The position numbers and the translations under genes were made by a program. DNA of 64,000 nucleotides from NCBI RefSeq assembly GCF_016907495.1, contig NZ_JAFBCC010000001.1, positions 1,426,001 to 1,490,000 of the forward strand, written 5' to 3'. The stretch comes from Arthrobacter tumbae. GTDB lineage: Bacteria; Actinomycetota; Actinomycetes; Actinomycetales; Micrococcaceae. The notes below the pieces were generated by a model. The model was not told the DNA's origin, did no database searches, and was given only the letters and a program-made list of their open reading frames with translations. Below, in pieces: positions 36,738-45,183 of this stretch; position 1 is the stretch's first letter, and the number at the start of each line of letters is the position of its first letter.

Positions 36738-37316
36738 TTAGGCGACAGCCTCGTTGATAGCGGCGTGAAGGTGCATGTCGTGCCACCCGTCGTCGTGCCT
36801 CATGGCGCTCCGCTTGGTCCCCTCTTGCGCGAAACCTGATTTGTCGGCGACGCGGCAGGAAGCCTGATTGCGGACTGAGTGGGTGAGTTGGAGGCGTTTG
36901 AGGCCGACAATATCGAACGCCCATCTTCTCAGCGCTGTGACCGCTAGTGGCGCCACGCCGTTACCCCGCGCCGAGGGTAGGACCCAGTAGCCGAGTTCCG
37001 CGTCGCCTTCGAAGAGGTTGACCAGGCTCAGTGCCACCCGCCCGACCACTTTTCGTTCGCTTTTGCACACGGCCCAGTTTGCGCCGGTCTCTTTCTGCCA
37101 TCGGGCCGGCCAGCGGTGGATCCATTCCAGGGCTTCGGTTTCGGTCTCGATCACCCGCCGGTTGAAGCGGGCAATCTCCGGATCGGTGTATGCCTCGATC
37201 ACCGCTGCAACGTCTGCATCAGCCCAGGGGCGAAGGAGCAGACCGTCGACGGCTAGGGTCGGCTGTTCCGTCTGGTTCAGGGTTCGTGGTGGTAGGTAAG
37301 GTCCAAGTGTGGGCAT
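36738..37316 (-). CDS. GNAT acetyltransferase, RimJ/RimL type
   Basis: A 192-residue acetyltransferase. LLLRPWADADVAAVIEAYTDPEIARFN and LGYWVLPSARGNGVAPLAVTALRRWAF (acetyl-CoA loop) followed by LKRLQLTHSVRNQASCRVADKSGF are typical of the RimJ/RimL group. It begins 9 bases after the MazG-DUF402 gene, so it belongs to that operon. Target not identifiable. Confidence 0.85.
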   Translation of the reverse strand: MPTLGPYLPPRTLNQTEQPTLAVDGLLLRPWADADVAAVIEAYTDPEIARFNRRVIETETEALEWIHRWPARWQKETGANWAVCKSERKVVGRVALSLVNLFEGDAELGYWVLPSARGNGVAPLAVTALRRWAFDIVGLKRLQLTHSVRNQASCRVADKSGFAQEGTKRSAMRHDDGWHDMHLHAAINEAVA

Positions 37317-37325
37317 GCAGGTTCC

Positions 37326-38270
37326 TCACGTTTCGTACTGCCATGTCGTTTCGGGCGGTAGGTCTGGGGTTGGCCAGGAAGGGTCGGGCTGGAACTGCGC
37401 GTAGCCGGCGTTGAACGGGTAATCCCGCGCCTGGAAGGCTGCGATGGCTTGCTCGGCTGCGCGGTGAATCCGCTCATGCAGGGAATCATCGATCACGCCG
37501 GCTTCCCGGGCGGCAGCCAGTTCGTCTTCGTCCTTGTATTTGTATCGGGTGCCGGACGCGACGACGTCGAGGATCAGATCGCTACTCTCGATGCCGTTCG
37601 CTGTTCGAAGGTACGGCTGCTCAATGTTGATGTAGTAAGTGTCCCGGACCCCGGGTTCTGTCTCGAAGAACCACACGGAGTACATGGTGTCCGGTTGAAA
37701 GACGGCCAGAACCCCGGAACCAGACCAGTTACGTACCGCCTGGGCTCGTGGGGAGGTGAACCTGGCAGCCCCATCCGCTGTGCGGATGTCAGCACCGCCC
37801 TCAAGGACGTGGTGCAGCATCCGGGTTCCTGGGGCGAGCCACACCACGAGGCCTTCCTCGCCGTCGTCCACCACGGTCACCGGCCGACAATCAATCAGAT
37901 CCGGGAAATCAGGGTCCCTGTAGGACCACATAATGACCTCCCCGCGTTTCCATCGGGGCGAGCGGGGAGGGTGGTGAACAAGCCACTTCTCCTCGAGAGC
38001 TTCCATCACATCGATTTTGTGATGCCTGGCCAGGAGCAGAAGATGGGCGAGAACGTCAGCGACTTCCGCTCGTACGCCATCTCTGAGCTCTTCGACGGAT
38101 CTCCCTTTGCTTCGCGCCTGCCCACGTTCCATCAGATACGCCTGGGTCAGCTCACCAAGTTCTTCCTGCAGCTTCAGCGTGAACCAATCCGCAGTTCGTT
38201 TTATACCGTTTCGCGCAGCGTACGCCACCGACACCTCATCAAGAAGGTCGCTTAGGGTGTCGAGGTTCAT
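37326..38270 (-). CDS. MazG-like pyrophosphohydrolase fused to a DUF402 domain
   Basis: A 314-residue fusion. Residues 1-100 are MazG-like: LKLQEELGELTQAYL supplies the EExxE metal site and VRAEVADVLAHLLLLARHH the ExxD second half. Residues 105-290 are DUF402: GLVVWLAPGTRMLHH, SVWFFETEPGVRDTYYINIEQP, SSDLILDVVASG and YKDEDELAAAREAGVID. DUF402 proteins such as YgaC/Ntdp and FomD hydrolyse nucleoside di- or triphosphates or CMP-phosphonates, so both halves may act on nucleotides. Tight operon with Nudix and GNAT genes. Confidence 0.82.
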   Translation of the reverse strand: MNLDTLSDLLDEVSVAYAARNGIKRTADWFTLKLQEELGELTQAYLMERGQARSKGRSVEELRDGVRAEVADVLAHLLLLARHHKIDVMEALEEKWLVHHPPRSPRWKRGEVIMWSYRDPDFPDLIDCRPVTVVDDGEEGLVVWLAPGTRMLHHVLEGGADIRTADGAARFTSPRAQAVRNWSGSGVLAVFQPDTMYSVWFFETEPGVRDTYYINIEQPYLRTANGIESSDLILDVVASGTRYKYKDEDELAAAREAGVIDDSLHERIHRAAEQAIAAFQARDYPFNAGYAQFQPDPSWPTPDLPPETTWQYET

Positions 38271-38279
38271 CCTCCCAAC

Positions 38280-38764
38280 CTAGATCAGGTCAGGCCCCTG
38301 TCGAACGGCTTCGCGGGCAATCATTGCACCAATACGTTCACCGAATCCCGCTGCAAGAACGTGCGCATTGCGCAACGGGAGCCACCAGCAAGTCCAAGGG
38401 AGGTTTCCCTGCCGGTGGACGGGTCGGATTCTCCGGCAACCCACCGCTCTGACTCATCTGCGTCGGTCATTCTCATCTCGAAGTAATGCCGCACGGCTAT
38501 TTCATTTCGGGTGGGTCGCAAGTCATATCGTTGGACGCCGACGCTAGAAAGGATTTGCCCGGGTCGGTCAGTTTCCTCGTGGAGTTCCCGCACGGCGGCT
38601 CGTTCCGGTGACTCGCCCGGTTTGATCGACCCGGCGGGGACCTGCACTCCGGTGACGGTCAGCGGCACGTTGTTATGCGTGAACACAAGGAGGTGATTGT
38701 TGTGCAGGACGTAACAGACGGCCTTCTCGACTTCCCGTGCCATCGCCCCATTGTGTGAAGTCAT
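38280..38764 (-). pseudogene. Nudix hydrolase with a frameshift before its C-terminus
   Basis: ATG 38764 overlaps the DUF3626 stop (ATGA). The Nudix box is complete: GSIKPGESPERAAVRELHEETD. The frame from this start ends at 38321 with an odd tail after GESDPSTG. In another frame the bases read CWWLPLRNAHVLAAGFGERI, a good Nudix C-terminus, stopping at TAG 38280-38282, nine bases before the next gene's ATG. One lost base around 38385-38400 would explain this. The catalytic box is intact, so the shorter protein might still fold. Confidence 0.75.
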
Positions 38765-39693
38765 CGCCCGAACCTTGCCACGTAGTGCCACACCTTCTTC
38801 AACAGTTGGGGATCGTGGGTGCCTTCCCGACGTGCGCGACCGATGAGTTCAGGGGTGAGTGCGCTGTCCTCTGCGACCCGCTCTGCCAGCCGCACGATGT
38901 GCACTCCTCGATAGTCGGGGTGTTGACGGATGACGGCGAGACTGACTCGGTAGCCTGGATGCCATTCCAAGGGGCAGTCGAGGTTTTGGGCTGCGGTGTC
39001 AATTGCAGTGCCGCGGTACGAAGGATCTAGAACCAGCGCCTCCACGTCGCGGGAGACGATGACTGGTCCATGGACGTGGGCTTCGATGTAGTGATCGAGC
39101 GGATCGTCGGTGGGCGGGACGGCCGCCATTTCAAGTAACCCGAACCTATCTGCAGTTGCGAAGTTGTCCGGTTGGAAGACGCTGTCCGGGTAGCAGAACG
39201 TGGCCCGCTCAAGCACTTCGCGGCGCAACCTGAAATAGCAGGCCCCGAACCGGGGTGCGGCACCATACGAATCATGATGGTGGTTCAGCGCCCCGTATTT
39301 GGGACGGCTCGCTGGGCGAAGGGTGTCGTAGACGCCGGCGAACATGCGCTGCTCCCAAGCGAACCGTTCGCCGCCGGGATGAGCGGTCTGCCCTCCGTTG
39401 CTGACGCCGGTTTCGAATTGAGAGAGGTACATGCCCGATGCCACAAGTCCATCTAGAACTGAAATGCCGTCTACCAGGTAGAGATCCGGTTGAAAGTGGA
39501 GATTGACGCGCGCGTTCAGGGCTAGTGCTGCTCCTCCCGATAGCTCACGGATGTATGCAAGGACCGAGGAGATGTATTCCGAATCCTTCTGATCGGGTGC
39601 CTCCTGTAATGGATCATCATGTCCGCTGGTCACAGGTGCTCCGATGTGATCGTGGGTCTGGCCGCGTTTATAGCCGGTGAACGAGTAATTCAT
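38761..39693 (-). CDS. DUF3626 family protein
   Basis: A 310-residue protein with YGALNHHHDSYGAAPRFGACYFRL and the C-terminal RGVHIVRLAERVAE pattern that I associate with DUF3626, a poorly described family. HHHD, EAHVHG and CYF supply His/Cys that might bind metal. Its 5' end overlaps the end of the upstream GNAT gene by 26 bases and its stop overlaps the Nudix start, so it is within one operon running 40111 to 36738. Confidence 0.72.
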   Translation of the reverse strand: MNYSFTGYKRGQTHDHIGAPVTSGHDDPLQEAPDQKDSEYISSVLAYIRELSGGAALALNARVNLHFQPDLYLVDGISVLDGLVASGMYLSQFETGVSNGGQTAHPGGERFAWEQRMFAGVYDTLRPASRPKYGALNHHHDSYGAAPRFGACYFRLRREVLERATFCYPDSVFQPDNFATADRFGLLEMAAVPPTDDPLDHYIEAHVHGPVIVSRDVEALVLDPSYRGTAIDTAAQNLDCPLEWHPGYRVSLAVIRQHPDYRGVHIVRLAERVAEDSALTPELIGRARREGTHDPQLLKKVWHYVARFGR

Positions 39694-40111
39694 CCGCCGG
39701 CTTGAATCCGGCCCGCCTATAAAAGTCTATTGAGTCGGCAGTGGGCGACAAGGTGATGCGGGCAGCGCCGATAGAACGAGGGTACGTAATCGCCGCTCGA
39801 AGTAAGGAGCTGCCTATGCCCTCGTCCCTGTTACCGGGCAGGACGAACGCGTTGCTGAGGTACACCCAGCAAGAGGCTTCCTGGCCGGGTTTAGGCATCC
39901 GCTGGAACACTTGCAGATTCACCATGCCAATGAGTTCACCTTCCTCCTCGGCAATGAATATGGTTCGAGGATTGCTGTGCAACCACTGCTGGAAGGACTC
40001 AAGGAATCTCACGTCAGGTGATACACGATGCTGCGCGTTACTGGCCCACGTAGCACGAAGCGCAGCAACACCATACAAGTCATTTTCGCGGTAGCGGCGG
40101 GTAGTTGCCAT
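39668..40111 (-). CDS. GNAT family N-acetyltransferase
   Basis: A 147-residue GNAT: IFIAEEEGELIGMVNLQVF (strands 2-4), VYLSNAFVLPGNRDEGIGSSLLRAA (acetyl-CoA loop; GNRDEGIG in place of RGxGxG) and ADSIDFYRRAGFKPAD (C-terminal strand) are all present. First gene of the leftward operon DUF3626-Nudix-MazG/DUF402-GNAT. Confidence 0.85.
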   Translation of the reverse strand: MATTRRYRENDLYGVAALRATWASNAQHRVSPDVRFLESFQQWLHSNPRTIFIAEEEGELIGMVNLQVFQRMPKPGQEASCWVYLSNAFVLPGNRDEGIGSSLLRAAITYPRSIGAARITLSPTADSIDFYRRAGFKPADELLVHRL

Positions 40112-40195
40112 CCGACCACGCTATCGCGGCTCGTCCGACGCATCGCCAGAAGATTAGCGCGAGAACGGGCATCCAGTTCACGATAAGTTCGGTGC

Positions 40196-40555
40196 ATGTG
40201 GGAATCAGATGCATCGCACTACTCAGAAGTTAAGGCCGCCGAAATCGCGCTGCTGTCCTCAGCCGTGCGTAACAACTCGGATAACGTGTCCTCTTTACTT
40301 TCTGATGATTTCGCGGAGATTGGCCGTTCAGGTCGTCGCTGGAGCTATCTAGAAACGGTGGCGGCTTTGCAAGGCGAGCAACCACGTCCGGTACCCAAGA
40401 CTTCAGAGTGGCTGTTCAACCGGATCAGTCCAGAGCTCGTTCTCGTCAACTACCGAATTCATGGCACTGATCACGACAGTCGGCACTCATCATTATGGGA
40501 GATTGCGGGACCGGTAATGCGGTTTCATCAGGGCACGATCATTCCGACTGACTGA
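40196..40555 (+). CDS. NTF2-like (DUF4440) family protein
   Basis: A 119-residue protein of the SnoaL/DUF4440 kind: AEIALLSSAVRNNSDNVSSLLSDDFAEIGRSGRRW forms the helix and first strand, then ELVLVNYRIHG and RHSSLWEIAGPVMRFHQGT complete the cone. Members bind small ligands or add to other enzymes. Transcribed away from the GNAT operon, with 84 bases between. Confidence 0.8.
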   Translation: MWESDASHYSEVKAAEIALLSSAVRNNSDNVSSLLSDDFAEIGRSGRRWSYLETVAALQGEQPRPVPKTSEWLFNRISPELVLVNYRIHGTDHDSRHSSLWEIAGPVMRFHQGTIIPTD

Positions 40556-40614
40556 TCGCTGCGTTCAGAATCGTGTAGTCAACTTCCCGAAACCACCCGG
40601 TGAGCGTTCCTCCG

Positions 40615-41091
40615 CTATGACGTTCCGTGCCAATGGATGACATGCAGCGGGCCTTCTTCTGCCGTCGGAGGCTCGAACGCGTCGAAGTACTCGGCCGCTG
40701 TTTCCTCGCTGAGCTTCACTTCGTTCGGCGTAGCGCCGTTCCTGACCCGCACGCGGTCGAGAACAACGTTTCGTGGGGTGGCAAGGTAGATCGTCTCCGG
40801 TGTCACTCCCAAGCGGCTCAGCAGATGCCGGTAGTCGTCCCTCATCGCCCGCGACCAGAACGAGTAGTCGAGGACAATGTTTGTGCCCTTATTCAAGTGG
40901 CTGACCAACTGTTTTCGCAGTTCGTTCTCTATAGCGAGAGCCATGTCGGCTGGAAGCGGTTGAGTCCTATGCCCGCGACTCCATGCCTCTTCATCGATCG
41001 ACAGTCGAATGAAGCCCTCGTCCTCTAGTTGCTTGGCAAAGGTCGATTTGCCGGACCCTGCCGGGCCACACATGAACACAACGCGACTCAC
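40615..41091 (-). CDS. P-loop AAA-type small kinase
   Basis: A 158-residue ATPase of the zeta-toxin/shikimate-kinase-like superfamily: Walker A MCGPAGSGKSTFAKQLE, then LSIDEEAW, NIVLDYSFWSRAMRDDY (Walker B-like) and RVRVRNG (lid). Such proteins phosphorylate small molecules, sometimes antibiotics. The substrate is unknown. Upstream, at 41149-41159, lies GGTTGCAAGAC, shared with a palindrome at 48295-48320. Confidence 0.8.
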   Translation of the reverse strand: MSRVVFMCGPAGSGKSTFAKQLEDEGFIRLSIDEEAWSRGHRTQPLPADMALAIENELRKQLVSHLNKGTNIVLDYSFWSRAMRDDYRHLLSRLGVTPETIYLATPRNVVLDRVRVRNGATPNEVKLSEETAAEYFDAFEPPTAEEGPLHVIHWHGTS

Positions 41092-41378
41092 GTTCTTGAT
41101 GATACTGACCTAAGAAACCGCACACGCCAGGTTGTCCGATGGAGGATCGGTTGCAAGACATCGCCAGAGCGGTCGGAACACGCCGACGTTGGTCGCCTCG
41201 CTTCCCGTGCCCGTTTGCTCCGTTTCAGTACCCACGTTTACGTACCCCGGTCGGGACCGTGGCCCTTATCGGCGTTCGAGGATGTCAAGTTGCATCGGAT
41301 CCGGTCGCGCTAGCAGCGAAGCGAGGGAGCTGGTGCCCTGTGTAGTGGCAGGAGGCGCAGTAGTCGTTCAGCGATTTT

Positions 41379-42647
41379 TCACCCTTGTTTGCTCGACCCA
41401 TCGGGTGAAGCGGTCGAGGTCATGCGACCACCAGATTGTGAGCCCATTTCCGGCAGCACCAGGCGGTGCCAGGAGCGTTTTCCTGTCTTGAGGATCGACC
41501 CCGGCCGGATTTCTATGGCAGCTTCTGGTTCCGTGAGCTTCGAGCCATTTAGTTTGACGCCGCCCTAGGTAATGAGCCGCCGTCGTTCGCTGTTGCTTTG
41601 GTGCGGTAGCGCTGCCCTCACCAATTCTAAAACGGTGAGGTGCGCATGCGGAATTTGCACCGCTTCCATATCCGGGTGCTCCCGTTCAGAGAAGACCCGA
41701 ATGAAATCCCGACGGCAGGAGGAAGCTACGTCCGGGCCGTGGTAACGACTCACAACACCCTCTGCCATGAACAATTTGGCGTCGCGGGCAGCGGTACCTC
41801 CGATTGTTGCTGCCACTTCGAGCTCCTGAACCCGATCTATCGGCAGGTCGGTGTAGACGGCGGCGAACCTACCAACGAGACCATCAGTAAGAGACATCAA
41901 CTTCCCGAACTTGTTTTCCGGGCTATCCCGCAACGCGACGTAGTTACTGAGCGACTTGGACTGTTTCGGACCTCCGTCGAGCCCTGGAGTGATGGTCGTC
42001 GTGATGACAACTTGCGGCTTCGCCCCGAGTCGCTGTTGGAAGTGTCGCCCCATTGACTCGTTGAACAACTGATCCGACCCCACAATGGTGAGATCACTGT
42101 CCATCGCGAAGCTGTCGTAACCCTGCAAAACCGGGTAGGTCAGTTCGTGCAACGCGATTTCGCGGCCTTCCGCGACGCGCTCCCGAAACATGTCCCTGGC
42201 CATTAGCTGAGCATGTGTCACCATGCTGCATAACGACAGCAGCGCGGCAACGTCCATGCTGTCGAACCACTCAGAATTGCGGCGAACCTCGAATACGGTG
42301 GGCGAGGTGTCGAGCACCAAGGACACCTGGTCCAGGAACGCGGCCGCGTTCGCATCGATCTCTTCGGTTGTCAGGATCGGTCGGGTTTCAGACTTCCCGG
42401 TCGGATCCCCGATCCGCGTTGTCAGGTCTCCGAGCAGGAACACCACACGGTGTCCTGCATCTTGAAGACGTCGCATCATCCATAAATTTACTGCGTGACC
42501 GATGTGGAGGTCCGGAGCTGTGCAGTCCACTCCGAACTTGATGCGCAGCTGCCGACCCGAGTCCAGCAACTCGACGAGATCTGATTCGCCGATGATGGTC
42601 TCGGTGGTCCGCTTGAGCGCTTGAAGTATTTCAGATGCTGTTGCCAT
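41379..42647 (-). pseudogene. tyrS: Tyrosyl-tRNA synthetase with an in-frame amber codon in the S4 domain
   Basis: From ATG 42647 (GAGGAAC upstream) the frame encodes a class I TyrRS: CTAPDLHIGHAVNLW (HIGH), GDLTTRIGDPTGK, YPVLQGYDSFAM, GSDQLFN and KQSKSLSNY (KMSKS-like). It stops at TAG 41565-41567 after SERRRLIT, 360 residues. Past this TAG, in the same frame, the S4 RNA-binding domain goes on: GGVKLNGSKLTEPEAAIEI and GSILKTGKR, ending at TGA 41379-41381. A CAG to TAG change fits (usual reading LIxQGG). A full protein would be 422 residues, the family norm. It is probably an accessory second copy; without S4 it may bind tRNA-Tyr poorly. Confidence 0.85.
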
Positions 42648-42716
42648 AGGGCAGTTCCTCTCAGTATTGCGAGAAGAGCCGACATGCCCGGAACCTCCCG
42701 CGACGGGAAATAAGAA

Positions 42717-42743
42717 AGGCAAGAACCGATGTGGTTCTTGCCT
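42717..42743 (-). terminator. Strong intrinsic hairpin in the tyrS leader, possible attenuator
   Basis: AGGCAAGAACC (42717-42727) and GGTTCTTGCCT (42733-42743) form a perfect 11-bp stem with a 5-base loop. On the minus strand it is followed by TTTCTTATTT, so it acts towards tyrS, 70 bases before its ATG. A second hairpin, CCGGCTC/GAGCCGG (42782-42801), lies upstream. No T-box sequence (GGGTGGxACC) is seen. It may be an attenuator for tyrS or the end of a lost upstream gene. The rest of 42648-43083 shows nothing else. Confidence 0.7.
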
Positions 42744-43083
42744 CAGGCTCTTGGTGAAGGTGATGTGGGATCTACAAGACGCCGGCTCCAACCAGAGCCG
42801 GTCGATACATGAACGATTTCCGCATCACGAGAGTGAACCTAGCAGTAAATTCCTCTGCTGCCTATGTGGCGCCGCCACAGCACTACACCTCATCGAAGCT
42901 GGTGAGACCCCTGCCCATGGAACGCTTGCCCAGATCCTGACCGCTGAACCCGCCCGCGCCGTATTTGACGGCACACCGCCCGCCGGTGACGGCCTGACCA
43001 CAGCGGGATGCTGTCGCATCAATGTGTCTCATATCGGCTATTCTCAACAGCGCATGAAGAGGCCTTTGATGAGTTTGAGGAGC

Positions 43084-43740
43084 ATGCGGGTGGGAAAGTA
43101 TCGGTTATGCCAGGGTCAGCACCTTGGATCAGAACGCGGACCTACAGCACGCAGCACTTACTGCGGCCGGATATTCACCGATCACGGAGTGAGTGGAACG
43201 ATGGCCAGCCGGCCCGAGCTCGACAAGCTACTCGACCACTTGCGGGATGGTGACGTGGTTGTGGTCTGGAAGCTGGATTAATTAGGGCGCAACACCCGTA
43301 ACCTGTTGGCCCTCATCGATGACTTGGAACATCGGGGCGTGCACTTCCGCAGCGTCACAGAAGGCATTAGCACAACCGGGCCGACGGGTAGGGCCATGCT
43401 CACTGTGATGTCGGCGTTCGCCCAGCTCGAGCGTGACCAGCTGGCCGAGCGAACCAGAGCGGGCATGGCTGCAGCCGCTCAGCACGGGCGGAAAGCCGGA
43501 CGACAAGAAGTCACCATCTCTCACCCGAAGGTCAAACGTGCCCGCGACCTAAAGCACAGGGCTCACGCCAGCCGACATAGGAAAGATCATCGGCACCAGC
43601 CGCGCCACTGTGTATCGCTACCTCAGTATCGGAACCAGCGAGTCGTTCTGGCGAGGACCGGCACCACACAGCAAGTGGCGGAGACATTCAGGGTTTCCCG
43701 CACCACGCTCTACGGACATCAGCTGAGGGAGGGCAGAGAA
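43084..43740 (+). pseudogene. Degraded serine resolvase plus a second resolvase HTH remnant
   Basis: Pieces of one resolvase are spread over frames: IGYARVSTLDQNADLQHAAL (catalytic Ser), then FTDHGVSGTMASRPELDKLL, VVVWKLD, a TAA in place of Arg, LGRNTRNLLALIDDLEHRG, GPTGRAMLTVMSAFAQLERDQLAERTRAG, and after another shift DIGKIIGTSRATVYRYL. At least two frameshifts and one stop inactivate it. A different HTH piece, TTQQVAETFRVSRTTLYGHQL, follows at about 43660-43730 and must come from another resolvase. Confidence 0.88.
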
Positions 43741-43759
43741 CAGTTCGCTAGAGAGCCGA

Positions 43760-44320
43760 TCACGGTAAATTGTGGTCGCGCCCGCCCGCCCAGGTCACAG
43801 CGGCGGCTCGGAGCTCGTCAACGAATTCGCGCTTATGATCCTGATATCCCAGCATGCTCATTTCAGATGCGGTTGCTGCACTCAATTTGACCTGTCCGTA
43901 ACGTTTCGCCCACGTCGGATGCATGCGAAGGAAGTCACGAACTGCAAGGTTGCTTTCCCACAGCTCTCCGCCGTAGGGTACGACGCTCGCGTTGAATGCG
44001 TTGATACCTCGCTTGCGCCAAAAGTGCCGGCCCGGACGTCGGCCATCTTCACCCAGATACTCGTACCCTAGCCCCCTCAGACCGACGACAGCTGTGCCCG
44101 GATCGCTGTCCTTACGGGCACCGATCAGGATGTCCACGATCGGCTTAGCCAGGAGCCCGAGCACTGCTGTGCTTCCAAAATGCTCTATCCCAAGCGCATA
44201 AACGCCGAGCGCTGCATTAATTCTTGCCGCCTCACTTTGATACAGCACAGCCCAACCGTCGTCGTGCGGCGTGACCTCCACCCATCGCTCCTCGGCACTC
44301 ACATCACCGGCGTGGGACAT
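43760..44320 (-). CDS. GrpB/UPF0157 family protein
   Basis: A 186-residue nucleotidyltransferase-fold protein. IEHFGSTAVLGLLAKPIVDILIGA holds the GS..(D)xD-like motif (PIVDIL), and LRMHPTWAKRYGQVKLSAA and YQDHKREFVDEL complete the family pattern. The second position is VLGL where PGL is usual (FGSTAVPGLxAKP). Function unknown. Its ATG shares one base with the stop of the upstream gene, so both are coupled. Confidence 0.85.
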   Translation of the reverse strand: MSHAGDVSAEERWVEVTPHDDGWAVLYQSEAARINAALGVYALGIEHFGSTAVLGLLAKPIVDILIGARKDSDPGTAVVGLRGLGYEYLGEDGRRPGRHFWRKRGINAFNASVVPYGGELWESNLAVRDFLRMHPTWAKRYGQVKLSAATASEMSMLGYQDHKREFVDELRAAAVTWAGGRDHNLP

Positions 44321-44799
44321 CAGCCGAGGCGGTTCCACAAATCATGATTGGTGCAAAATTGCGCCACTTCGTCTAGTTCCACAACAGCTTTTTCAGCAGT
44401 CGTGGAGACGGCACCGGACACCCACCAACTAGCGCCGGGCAGGCCGGCTGACAGATAGGCCCTCGTGCCTGGCTCGTGGGACTGCTGCGCATCGCGCGGC
44501 TGGGCAACCACCTCGCCGTGGGCTGGCTCCCAGAGACGAACCATCCCGCCTTCTTCACCAAGAATGAGTGCGTCATACCAGCGGAATACCACCGCTTCGG
44601 TTCCCTCAGGTGTGGCAGCAACGGCTACCAAGTTGCCGGGTGAGACACGTTCAGTTCGTGGTGATGGGAAAGGATCTGCAAAACCTACTGAAGAGATCTC
44701 GCCCTCGTTCAGGATTTGGCAAGAGTCCTCCTGTACCCGGAGGACGACGCCCAGGTGGAGCCTCGAAGAATCAGGAAGCAGCTTAGTCTCCACAATCAT
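44320..44799 (-). CDS. Hypothetical protein upstream of the GrpB-like gene
   Basis: A 159-residue protein of strands and turns (HLGVVLRVQEDSCQILNEGEI; GNLVAVAATPEGTEAVVFRW; VVELDEVAQFCTNHDLWNRL). No domain recognised. It is coupled to the GrpB-like gene by a 1-base overlap. Confidence 0.6.
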   Translation of the reverse strand: MIVETKLLPDSSRLHLGVVLRVQEDSCQILNEGEISSVGFADPFPSPRTERVSPGNLVAVAATPEGTEAVVFRWYDALILGEEGGMVRLWEPAHGEVVAQPRDAQQSHEPGTRAYLSAGLPGASWWVSGAVSTTAEKAVVELDEVAQFCTNHDLWNRLG

Positions 44800-44934
44800 G
44801 CGCCGAGTCTACGGGCCAGCCCGGATAGGCAGCAGAAACCGGGAGAGGCGATATCCCGCAACTGCTACTCAAACCAGTTGATTAAGTGCGGGACGGCAGA
44901 GGTTCTGCCGACGTGACGAAGGAGAAGAACAACG

Positions 44935-45183
44935 ATGAAACGAAATCTTTACAGGCTCCGTGTGGGCTACTCACCGAACGGCGCGTTTGTGCACGATTAT
45001 GACCGGGTTGGCGACTATCCGAAGCTTGAAGCGGCGCAGGAAGCTGTAGGCCCAGGGCTTCATTGGTACTGGCTTGAAGAGCGGAATGTGTGGCGCACTG
45101 ACCTCGGTTATGAAGAGGCGGCAGAGATTGAGAAGCTGCTCGGTGTTGTGCGGTCGATGGCCGTCACTGTCACGTCGATGTGA
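44935..45183 (+). CDS. Small hypothetical protein
   Basis: An 82-residue protein starting KRNLYRLRVGYSPNGAFVHDYD with a strong RBS (GAAGGAGAAG) upstream. It has paired Trp (LHWYWLEERNVWRTDLGYEEA) and an amphipathic C-terminus. No known domain. An imperfect stem CCCGCAACTG/CAGTTG..TGCGGG lies at 44856-44893 before it. Confidence 0.6.
   Translation: MKRNLYRLRVGYSPNGAFVHDYDRVGDYPKLEAAQEAVGPGLHWYWLEERNVWRTDLGYEEAAEIEKLLGVVRSMAVTVTSM

Noticed and set aside
26436..41567. Genome-wide reassignment of TAG to Gln
   Set aside because: Two cases in decaying mobile-region genes are not enough, and TAG appears as a normal end codon elsewhere (for example the Lrp-like gene at 12280).
42648..42830. T-box riboswitch before tyrS
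   Set aside because: There is a terminator-like hairpin, but no GGGTGGxACC core and no clear specifier loop.
33951..44320. Integron-like gene cassette array
   Set aside because: Genes are small and varied, but they lie on both strands or overlap in operons, with no attC-like hairpins and no tyrosine integrase.
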